The notes under the pieces are model-generated. The model made no database searches. It worked only from the letters and a program-made list of their open reading frames with translations, and was not told the origin of the DNA. Positions 23,230-33,900 of a stretch of DNA of 64,000 bases are shown one piece after another. Numbering within the stretch: position 1 is the first letter of the stretch; the number at the start of each line of letters is the position of its first letter. Both the position numbers and the translations under genes were made by a program. Source of the DNA: Artocarpus heterophyllus (Eukaryota > Streptophyta > Magnoliopsida > Rosales > Moraceae); the NCBI GenBank assembly GCA_025403435.1, contig CM046338.1, positions 21,908,392 to 21,972,391 of the forward strand, in the 5' to 3' direction.

Positions 23230-24375
23230 TAAATAGATTAGGAGAAAAATTAATGTTTGAATTGAAACGAAAAAGTAAATGAACACTGAAATTTATAGTG
23301 GTTCGGTCCTATATTCACATCTGGTTCTTCACTATAATTCTTTGGAAAGATAAACACTTGAAATCCTCACCAAATACTCGGATTTATTTCTCAAAATCCT
23401 CACCAAATACTCATATGTATTTCACAAAATCTAATCTCAAAAAATAAAGCCTCTCATTCTCCAAAATTGAAACCACCTATTGTCTCTCACTCTACGATTT
23501 ATAAAGAAGCCTTCATCCAAGAAACAGCTCCCAAAACTACTCCCTCTCCCATAACTATTGTCCTCACATTCTTATCTCGATTGGTATCATCTCATTTTTC
23601 CACGTGGAGGTAACTGCTCTCCCATGTCCTTTACTTTTTGTCGCCTTCTCCAAATTCTAAAACGTGTAAAGGTTTCTCCGATAGTTGCTCCAAATGACTT
23701 GTAATGAGACGATTACCTTGGGTGATCTCTTATAGATAAAATATGTATATGATTCGTGATAGTATAATGAGGTTTCACCATATCAATGTAGAGTAAAGAA
23801 ATGGTCCTTCGTTTGCACATTCTCGCTTACCTCGGCTTTACTCTCACACTAGCTCCTACTTCGGCCTTGCTCGAATGTTAGCTCCTCATCTCAACAAGTG
23901 TGGAGAGCTTCTTTAATCCAATGGTTGTATTCTTGTGAAGAGCATTAAATGCTTTAAGTTGAAGCTATTTCCTAGCACTTTAAAACATAATGGTGCAACA
24001 CTTACATATCTCTTATGATTACATGGCAAAAAAAATTACCAAATATTCTAAGCTAGTTATGTTTTTTTTTTTAAGAGAGATTATTATTAAAGATGTTTTA
24101 AATATGTTAAATAATGGTTTGAGAGGTCGGGTCATTACATAATGTTAGGATTTTGTCGCAAGAAGATAATACCAAAAATGGTAAGTGTGATATTTGATTT
24201 TTTTATTTATTATCAATTTCAATTTATTGTGTACTTGTTTGTAATTTGATTTATTTACAATTATTATTGTATTAGTTTTCAAAATATTGGGATTGCAAAT
24301 ATGTAATATTTTAGAACATAAATGAATTGTTAGGTCAAATAGGGAATAAAACACAGAATATTAAAAGCCTGTTGA
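23230..24375. other. Intergenic, no gene seen
   Basis: AT-rich DNA contains a short direct repeat (cctcaccaaatactcg, near 23366 and 23400). There is no ORF of note. It matches copy B at about 60437-61663 apart from small indels. Confidence 0.45.
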
Positions 24376-24628
24376 ATGACATTAAACGATGCTTTAATTA
24401 AACCTACACATAAAAAAAACCATCGTCTATTATGACACCTGGCACACCAAATTGTCAACCGAGAAGATATATGAGGGCGTATACAAATCGATATTGTATT
24501 CTACCATATATGATGACTATGATAGAACGATTGTTTCAACAATCGTGTTTTCTTTTCAGGTTGGTTTTCGACTATTAAAAACAGTCGTTAAAGGAGTTAT
24601 TTGTTGTAGGGAAACATATATAGGCTAG
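24376..24628 (+). pseudogene. Small unknown ORF, frameshifted in copy A
   Basis: The equivalent ORF in copy B (61664-61915) has an ATG and 83 codons. Here an A-run of eight instead of seven (about 24412-24419) shifts the frame, and the copies also differ by a 34-bp indel just upstream. It has no recognisable domain; it contains the palindromic phrases 'acgattgtttcaacaatcgt' and 'gactattaaaaacagtcg', which look more like transposon debris than a gene. Confidence 0.3.
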
Positions 24629-25710
24629 TCCTTGGGTTCAGACGGCTGTACCAACCATCCTAGTAAATCCGATCCTTGAGATTACATTTGACGGTGCTCA
24701 ATTACCCAAGGGCATTATAATTTGCTATTTGTTTTTGACAGCCCATAGCCCGTTAATTCCCCCCAGCCTTTGAATAAAAAAATGGCACCTCGTTTTTTAC
24801 GGAACCTTTGTTGCCCAATTTGGATATTCACATATTTACTGCATAGCTTTTTTTCAACTTGCAGCAACTGTTGTTAATAAGAGAATGTTTAGAAATCAAG
24901 TTAAAACTTAAATATTATAATATATAAAAATCTTTTGCTATAATATGTTTTTACTTTATATTACAAAATAAAAAAGCTTGACATTACAATAGTTGCAATT
25001 TTGATATTGAAACTTCGTTTAACATTTACATTTATCAAAAATGGACTTTATGAAACTTTCCCCGATACCTTAAAAAGCATATGTGCTTATATATGCTAGA
25101 AAGTGGAATACTTTTATGTTTGTGAGAAGAATTCAAACTGATCTTTTGAACATTTTTGACACAAAATAAGCATGTAAGATATTTATATTATATCTGTTCA
25201 GAGTTTGGTATTATCATGACTTGAAGTGCAAAGTTCAAGCCGATATTGTCAAATAGGGGGCATATCAAACTATTATTGACTTGTTAAGCAATGTTTCCTC
25301 TTCTTTAATATCCTTGTTTTCTTATATAAGAACATGGCTTGAAATTTTCATTGTAATGTGGATAATTAGATGATTGGACAATTGATACGGCTCATTTACA
25401 TTAGCCATATAGCACATTGATATTGAGCAGTGGTTTTTTTTTTTTTTTAAGATTCACAATTTCTAATTTAAATAGTTGAAGAAAATTGATATTCTTTAAC
25501 ATCTTAAAGGATACATGATATGCCACTAATGCTTTGTAAAATCTAACATTTCCGACCATTTCCTTTTTTTTTTTTTTTTTTTTTCTTTTTAACGTTTAAG
25601 CATACCGTTTTTAAGGGAAAGAGAGAGAGAGAGAGAAAATATTGCATTCGATATATTAATGAATCAAACTATATATAACTTCAGATCCAATAAATGAGGA
25701 AGATTTATGT

Positions 25711-25875
25711 GGTGTTTGGCAATATGAGTTAGAACTAAAATTTTTGGTTATCACAATTTATAGCTCTCACATGCTACAGTGTAAAGAAAAAGTGTGTTAA
25801 AGCTTTCACATGCTATAATGTTTTTAACTAAAATTAGTTCAAAACATTAGTTTTAACCAATGCTCACAGACACCC
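25711..25875. mobile_element. Short MITE-like element (copy A)
   Basis: GGTGTTTGG at the left and CAGACACCC at the right are imperfect inverted ends, with 'gttagaactaaaa' and 'ttagttttaacc' as inner arms, about 165 bp in all. Two 'ctcacatgctacagtg'-like phrases lie inside. A copy at 63001-63166 belongs to the duplicated segment. No transposase is present. Confidence 0.45.
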
Positions 25876-27489
25876 TCACTCATTTATGCATCAAGTTTGA
25901 AGCATGTTTGGCATTATTTCCTAACTTCGCGTTTTTTGAGTTTGAAAATTGTCTTGTGTTTGCATGATCTAATACAGGAATATTTCCACTCACAACTTAT
26001 AAATTTAAGTAATGTTACAATGACACTCTTTTAACAAAACTTTAATCACACTATCGCTGTTGTTAATTTTTTTAATCAAGGTAATAATTCATCTAAAATA
26101 ATAAAAACACAATTTGGCCAATAAAATATGCATAAAACATTGATTTTGCCCCTTCAAAAAAATTAAGATTTCCCAAAACAAAGCATTGAAGAATGCATCT
26201 ATTGACACCCCTATCTTACCTTTTACAAATCCTTTCTTAAAACATCTCCATTCTACTTGTTACACCCTTTTAAAATACCAACAAAGTACCCATACATCTA
26301 AATAGTGTTGTTTTTCTTTTTTTCTTTCTCCAACCAACCAAACTCACACTTTTTTCAATTACTTTTTTATGTAAGAAAAAAACACTGATCATTTGGTATG
26401 GAGCATCCTTTTAAAACTTCATGGGGTTAAAACTCCACTACTCATAAAATAATAGGTCTTAACCTCACGAGTATACTATAAACTAAACAAGGTCTCACTG
26501 TTCTATGAGTAATAGGATTTTACCAGATGGGTTTAAAAAGAATGTTTCTTTGTTATAAGAGTGCCGTAGTCTCTATTGTCATTAACAAATTTTCCACACA
26601 GAGAAAGAAGGTGCTGCTGATAAAGACTATAGCTGAGGAGACTAATTGCGAGAGTCTTGCCTTTTTTTTTTTTTTCCTTTCTTTGAATCATAATTTAAAT
26701 GAGGTTGCTGTTGTATGTGGTTCAAATTATCTGCTTTAAGTAGCCTGAATGTTATGAATTCATTTTAAAACGTTTGTTATTGTTAGCTTCTCAACATTTA
26801 ATTTGGTGAGGAAGCAAAAATGGTAAAGTGAGGCGTAAGATGAAAAAAAAAAATGAATTAGGCAAAAATGGCCAGTCTGCCCCTCTTTTTAAGTAAAAAA
26901 CGACACTTTTTACGAATTAGGAAAATAACCGATTTGCTAATTCTTAAGCAACTAATTGGGTCAAGAAGACGAAAACATCCTATATAATATCGACAGATAC
27001 AATGGGAGAAGAAACAAATTTAAAAATAAAAAATTGAAAGGGTGACAGATATATAGCAGGGGAAAAAAAATAAAAAGGCCCAACATTAAGGAAGGTGAAA
27101 ACTCTATTTGTATGAGAAATACATGAGTGCTGTCCTTTGATGTAAAGAACAAGGAACAAAACAAAATAGCATGAAATTATACAACAAATCGACCATTTGC
27201 TTAAATTAAAAAATATGCGTCATAAATTTTGAGATGGGTAGTGTTTTGGCCACTAAGTGCAAATTCCCAATAAAATATATACAAGGCAGTGGCGGATCGA
27301 TTCTCAATATAGTTACCTTCACAGATGAAGGCATGTAAACTATTATATTGGTCCTATTGTTCTTAGAATTCAATTTGACTACACTAAAACATATATCTTC
27401 TTACGAATGGTTCCATAAATCATGTCTAGGATTTCCAACATTTCTAGCCAGATACAAATTACAGAAAGAATTACAATACCAATACTCAC

Positions 27490-27925
27490 TAAACTTTAGA
27501 TTTTTTTTTTTTTTACGTTTTTCTTAATTTTAATAATCATTATTTTATCTTTTAAACTTTCAAAACTCTTAACTTCTCGTTGAACTTTGAAATCACTACT
27601 TTACTCTTTAAATTTTTAAAGCTCCTTATTTTGCTCCCTTAACTTTCAATTTTTTATTTAAATAAACAGAATTAAGCTCATATAATTCACACATAGATTA
27701 CCTATAGGGGCAAAAATAAGATTTTATCACTCCTATATACGAATTATATAGGCTTAATTCTGTCTATTTAAACAAAAAATATAAAGTTTACAACAAGATA
27801 AGAAGTTTTGAAGGTTTAAAGGTAAAATAGTGATTTTTAAAGTTTAAGAGACAAAATAAAAATTTTAAAAATTTAAAGACAAAATTATAAGTTTTAAAGT
27901 TTAAGGTAAAATAAAACAGACATCA
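27490..27925. mobile_element. Foldback (long inverted repeat) element, about 435 bp
   Basis: The two halves are inverted. Near the centre 'gaattaagctcatataattc' faces 'gaattatataggcttaattc', and the outer parts (T-rich 'aactttcaaaactc', A-rich 'gttttgaaggttt') continue the pairing. This structure is common for non-autonomous plant MITEs. No coding potential. Confidence 0.55.
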
Positions 27926-28659
27926 AAATTTAAAGATCATTGATATATCAATGATCATTACATAAACAAACAAAGTCCCGTACAGAGGATGAGATGTGGG
28001 GAAGAATTAATTAATTTGTATAATATTTAATTTAAAAGTGCAACACGCCAACAAATTTTGTTGGCAATTTACCCTCATCGACAGTCATCATTTTTATATA
28101 TCATTATTACTTTATATAAAAGTGACAATCGACCCCCTTTTTTTTTTTTTTTCTTTTTTTGTAAATTTCGGTCAATGTTTCGTACCTCCACCCTCCTTTT
28201 TATTTTTTATATTTTATTTTTTCTATCATTTTTTATTTTCTTCCCATTTTTCTTTTTCATACTACTCATTTTTTTAATTTCTCATTTTTAATCCTTTATT
28301 TTGTTTTTATTTACATTGTTTTTTTTTGTCTCTGCTCTTTTTTTATTTGCATTTGGAGTGTTTCATTTCCATTTTTTTGGCCTTTGTACTTTTTGTTTCT
28401 TTCTCCTTAATATCTTATATGTTTTTAGATTCACTTTATTAAATTATTTTTCTTGATGTGCATGATCAAAATAATTTTTTTAATTTATTCTTAATGCATA
28501 TATATATATATATTTTACATTTTCTACCATATTATTTTATTATGCGTAATCTTTAGTTTCCTATATTTCTTTTTACGATTGCCTAAATCTTTTGTTTGTT
28601 AATTTTTATTTCAACAATGACTCTCGTAAATGTATTTGCTTAATTGTTCCCTTAAATAA

Positions 28660-28671
28660 TTATATATATAT

Positions 28672-28706
<35 letters not shown>
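28660..28706. repeat. AT dinucleotide microsatellite
   Basis: An almost pure TA run, 'tatatatata', with one 'tagata' interruption. A shorter TA run lies at 28499-28512. Confidence 0.8.
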
Positions 28707-28708
<2 letters not shown>

Positions 28709-29025
28709 CCCTATTTCAAAAGACTTAATACTCTAGTTGGAGGACATAAAACCATCTCAATATATAGGTATTTGTTGAACAACCTAACAAGGAATACATC
28801 TCCGTATATCAATCTATACCTATAAGATCCGATCAATAATATTCCAGGATGGACTGGTAAGGATAAAATTATTAACAGCAATCCAAACATGAGTTACAAG
28901 ATTAAACTCCATTAAAATAGTCCAAGCCTTTTACAATTGTTTTGATGAACGAAATAGCACAATAAAAGCAAAACGAGTCTAAAATGTTTTCAAAAAGAAA
29001 ATATCACGTTAAAACAAAACAAGGG

Positions 29026-29486
29026 TTAATTACATAATTATACCACTTAATTTTAATTATTTCTCAATCTGTCTCACTATTTTTAAAATCTATAAAAGTA
29101 TTATTTGAATTTAAAAAATTTATTTCAATTTTACCCCTATAAGCAGAAAAAAAAGACAAAGCAACATAATTATCTTAAAACATGTGTGAAAAAATATTTT
29201 ATAGCTTTAAAACCATAAAAAAAATTCTAAAACAAAAGATCAAATCAAAGAAGAAAGATCTTAATGTTTAGGACTTTTTGAACATTAAAATATTTTTGAA
29301 AAATTTTTCTTAAGAAAAATAAATTTTAGAAACAAAGTTTGCCTAATTAAGAGTGTTTTTACCTTATCTAAGTTTTTTTGAATTGAACTAAAATTTTCAA
29401 ATTCAAAGAATATCTTTTTAGTTTTTAAAAACAGAAGGATAAATTGAAAAATAATTAAAATTAAAAGGTATAATTATATAATTAAC
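29026..29486. mobile_element. MITE-like element with about 50-bp inverted ends
   Basis: The left end, 'gttaattacataattata' then 'ttaattttaattatttctc', is the inverse of the right end, 'gaaaaataattaaaatt' then 'ggtataattatataattaac'. It is about 460 bp with AT-rich non-coding interior. Confidence 0.55.
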
Positions 29487-30011
29487 AAAATAATCAGTTT
29501 AGGATCTTCCTCTGATCATCAGCAAATTCTCAGCTTCAATTCCCTTTTCCTGCTAGCGTGATCTTCAAAGTCTGAGAGGTAAAGGAGAGAGTAGCTTAAG
29601 CTCAATAGTACAACAAATATCACCAATAACATCCTTTATAAATATTTATGAAGAAAAACGTCCCTTTTGTAGAAGGAGAAGAAGGGGCAAGTTCTTAGGT
29701 CTAACACTGTATATAAGATGATTGATACAACCATGTATAAGTCCGAACCATAACTAAAAGATAGTTAAAATTAATATGCACCTAACACAGTGAGAAAAAG
29801 CAAAAATATTTGTAAACCAAGTGTATCAATAGATGCCGAGCACATAAAAATTCCAATTTGAATTTTTTTTTTTTCTAAACTCACCCCTATTTACGCTTGC
29901 ATTAAATAAACTAGAAATAAGTTATTGGTCTATAACAACATAAATAGATATGACTATTGATGAAAGTGATGGAGAGACAGACCTTGACTAATCGATGGTC
30001 CCTACATGAGT

Positions 30012-30913
30012 TCAGTATCTGACCATATTCATCGTCTTCACTGCCAGCATTCTACCAATCAGACCCCTTTCTTCAACGAATGAAGTGCAGCACTGGATTA
30101 TTGTTTGCTCCAGTTCTTTTGCATCTTTTTCATATAATAAGCGCATGCCGCACTTCTCCACCATCAAGCCGGGGCAATAATTGTAAATCATAGCCACTAC
30201 AGTACGTTTTCCACTCAGCTCCGCAAGCAGCACACGAGGAATGTAAGTCATCCAAATGAACCCGTGCAAATGAAACCACTTAATTTTATCTTTAGCCACA
30301 GAACACATTGCGGCATCCTTCGCTTGATAAGTGACAAAGAAGCCTGATAGATCCTTTCGAAAAAGTGTCAGGATGCTCCATGACCGAAAAAGATGCACAT
30401 ACAACAAGCCCTCTCCAACTCATGTCATCACTCAGATTTGAAGGAAGTTCAATTCCCATCTTCGAGTCATCATGTTGATATTCAAACCACTCTGGAATCC
30501 CCTTCTGAGGGAAACATAAGTTGTATGCTGAGCATGAAGAAAAATGCTTTAGAACGAAGAGTATGTCTCCTTTTAGGCTAAGTGTGACCAGAACGCGATG
30601 GTTGAAGAATCCTCGGAGTAGAGCTTTAATAGTTTTTATCTGGTTTTGTGACTCGTTTGTGCGGAGTAGACTCTCAGCCATTATATGCAAATGGTTAAAA
30701 GTAGCGGACAAATTTTCAGAAGTATCTTCTTGGATTTTGTCCCAATTATCGAAAAAGGAGCGTTTGGAGTGTAAAACAACTGAGTCACTGCTATCGAAAG
30801 CTTGCCTCTCTGCATATTCCTTTCTGTACTTGTCTAATGAAGTTGAAACTTCTTTTGCAAGTTGTTCAGTGCTTGTCTGAAGCTTATTGGAGGACAATAT
30901 TATATTCCTTTCC
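30012..30913 (-). CDS. TNL exon 7: third C-JID module and C-terminus, frameshifted
   Basis: The acceptor is 'actgtag|ggaaag', phase 2 with exon 6. A charged, probably helical stretch of about 110 residues comes first, then LCFPQKGIPEWFEYQ, SKMGIELPSNL and WRGLVVCASFSV, the clearest C-JID of the three. A five-T run at 30360-30364 breaks the frame; beyond it the next frame continues SGFFVTYQAKD, FIWMTYIPR, CGMRLLYEKDAKELEQ and ends at the TGA at 30012-30014. Without the break this would be a normal TNL C-terminus. Confidence 0.8.
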
Positions 30914-33900
30914 CTACAGTAGTTCACATGAATAAAATCTTGCATTAGGATGTAGAATTAATTAATTAATATTTGGTATACATAAAGAAATAACAATAGA
31001 AAATATACACACAAAATGCAGGTGCAGTCATGGAAATCAAACCTCGGAGTATAAGTGGTGATGGGAATAGGTTGAGACATTTCTCCTTCGAATGCAATGT
31101 TACTCTCATCATCATCACTTTGATAATTCTTAAGGAGAACTGTTGCTGCTTCACGAACCACGCGAAGGAGAAATGGTGAAAAAAATATGCTCTCTATTTT
31201 GCTTTTGCTTAAACAACTTTGAATATTGCTCGTACAACAACCTGGTTCCACACATCACGACTTCCACATCTGAGGTAGCGGGCCTAAAGAAAGCACTTAT
31301 ACCTTCATAGTTATTCAATTCTTCTGGGAAATCATTGCGGGGGACATGAATTGCAACGAACTGTCTAATAGGCACTTTGAAATGACAAGTGAAAAAAGAT
31401 AACATACTTTTCCCATGGGCGTACAGATCAACGTCCAGATCAGCTAATTTTAAAGCTGAATCTTCTGATTGGCGTGGTTTACATTCAACGTATAATTCAA
31501 GACCTAGCCAGCTTCTATCCTTGAATATGTTAGGAGGAATGCAGCAGATTGCAACATTCCCCACGCTATGGTGGAAAAACCATGGTGACAGTATTGGAGT
31601 AGGGAATATAAGTTGAAAAATGTTGCAACGTGCGAAGCTTCCCTATTAATATTGCAAAAATCGGTGAGTTGGTGTTAGAAGAATATCGAAATGAGAAAGA
31701 GAGACAGAGACAGGGATATGAACTAAGACAAAGACGACTGACCTGAAAGAGTGCCAAAAGCATTGAGTGTGTTTCATTTATGAAATTTTTATGCTCAATT
31801 GAAGGCATATCGTCCCAGACAGCGTGGTTGTGTTCTGCTTCATTATGGGGCACTCCCAAATTACTTTCTTCTTTCCTTTGTCTACGCTGGACTGTTGTTA
31901 TGTTGCCAGAGGACTCCAATTCATTGGCACGATCAAATAAATCCTTGCAATGTCGACTGAAACTCAATTCTAAATCCAAGTGTTCATTACAACTTTTAGC
32001 TAATTTTTCACTGAATTTTTTCACATCTTTCTCAAATACTGGATGGATTCCAAACATTCGTAACTCCATATCCAATCTATTGGTTGAAAATGAAGCTACA
32101 ATAACTCTACTTGATTCGCTTAACTGCACTCCAAACCATTCTAATGGCACATATTGACACGCCCCAAATGAACCAAATCTGAAGAATTTGAAGCTTCCAA
32201 AGCCTAGGGTCTTCTCAAGTGAACGCTTATCGATGTAAAAGTTACAAAAGATGTTTCCCAGTTCCCTTGTTTCATTACCGATGAAAAAGGGACAAGAGTT
32301 GTTTTCCAATTTCGTTGCTTCATCAAACTCATCACGCTTGTGTTCCTTGATAATAAAAACAACGAAAAGGGCGAAACCCTTGGTTCTGTGGCCTGGATCG
32401 TTGTGATTTTCTAAAGATAGTTCAATTTTTACGGGAGACTTTGTATTCAAGTTCGTGCACCAAAGAGGAATGGTAGTACATGGAAAACGAACTTCAAATC
32501 TTTCCCCAGCATTTATTGTTCCATGTAAACACAAGTGAAGAGGTTTTTGATGTGTATAAAACGTATGGAAGAGGGCCGTATACATTCATACATACATGCA
32601 TGCATATATATATAGAGAGAGAGAGAGAGGGGGATCAAACCTCAATGAATTTAGGCACGAGTAAATCAACATGTTCCTCGGACATTCTAAGTGGCGCCTG
32701 AATCGGGCTCTCTTCATCAACACTTGACGAATTTCGGCAATCTATGAGATGAAATCCCTTATCTGAGGTCCATACTCAGCTCAGTTTTTGAGTAACCGGT
32801 TTGCATTGGACAATCACTTGCATCTACATGATCCAAATTGATAGGAAAATGTTTTGGCAACGACTGAAGCTCGCTACATTTGAACAAGTAAAGATTTTTT
32901 AGCTCAGAAAGTTGAGAGATGCTCTCAGGTATGCTGCTAAAATTGTTTTCAGCGAGATTTAGATACTGCAACGACAATAAGCAACCAATATCATCTGGCA
33001 ACTGAACAAGTCCACATCTACTTAAAGATAATATTTTGAGGCTCTTCAGAAGCACAATGGATAAAGGCAATTCTTTTAGAGGAGTTCCATCCGGAAAAAA
33101 ACTGCTCCAAGTTTTCCAATCTTCCAAGGTCTTCCGGCAATTCGTCCATGGACACGCAGCCCGACATAATGAGGACTTTCAAAGATGTCAGACCACAAAA
33201 AATGCCGTTTTGTAGATTTAAAAGTTTCTTGCAGTTGGACAGCTCCAATATTATAAGGCCAGTCAAGAGGTTGACTGAAGTTGGCAACTCTCTTATACCA
33301 GTCCCATCTAAATGGAGCACAGACAAGGTTCTCATGTCTCCTACAGCCTCAGGGAACTCCTCGAGCCTTGAACATCGACAGAGAAAGAAAGTTACGAGAG
33401 ATTTTAAGCTTATCCTTTGGGGTAGCCTTTTAAGGTTTTCACAACCCTTCAAATTCAATACAACAAGACGTTGGAGATCTCCAATTGATATCTCTAGATT
33501 TGGGATGAAACTGAAATCGGGTGTCTCGGTCAAGTATTGGCAATTGCTGAGATTGATTAGGACTAAATTCTCCGAGTGCTGTCAGAGAGAACGGCAAACC
33601 CAAAAAAAAAAAAAAAGTTAAAGAAATCATGGAAAATAGCTCATTACCATTGTTCAGCAAGTACATGACAATCAAAAATCTTACCTTAGTTTCCTTCCAT
33701 AGTTGTTCAATGTGACCATTAGGCATGCTGAGCTCAACAAGCCTTTCCGATTGAAAACTTGAGGATAATGATATAAGGGGATATCCATGCCATTCCAATA
33801 GTCTTAGCTCTTTAGAAAGATAGTACTCATCAGGGCTTTCTGAAAATTCCACGTTACAAATCTTCAATAATCTTAGATGCTTCATATTCAGAAATGGATC

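Larger units (their letters stand above)
11671..26707. repeat. Duplicated segment, copy A
   Basis: From the T-run 'ttttttaccccc' the sequence matches 50063-64000 nearly base for base, apart from local indels. The match covers the flanking host DNA, the Tat element and more than 4.8 kb beyond it. The flanks differ by only a few per cent by eye. Copy A lacks the solo LTR and the SINE pair found in copy B and keeps the 4-kb pol region that B lost. The match is cut by the window edge, so its true right end is unknown. Confidence 0.95.
26708..30011. other. AT-rich intergenic region downstream of the TNL gene
   Basis: No gene is seen. The region holds two foldback elements (listed separately), a poly-pyrimidine stretch (28135-28480, source of low-complexity Phe-rich ORFs) and an AT microsatellite. 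If the 38.4-kb unit is fully duplicated, this sequence should recur just right of the window. Confidence 0.5.

Noticed and set aside
28038..28291. Phe-rich ORFs of 77-79 codons
   Set aside because: Produced by a poly-pyrimidine stretch; low complexity, no conserved start context or domain.
30012..30945. Exon 7 as a separate gene with its own ATG at 30945
   Set aside because: The ATG lies upstream of a good acceptor (30914/30913) whose phase matches exon 6, and the content is the usual TNL C-terminus.
31780..32157. 125-codon plus-strand ORF over TNL exon 5
   Set aside because: It has no recognisable domain; the minus strand carries the C-JID motifs and matching splice sites.
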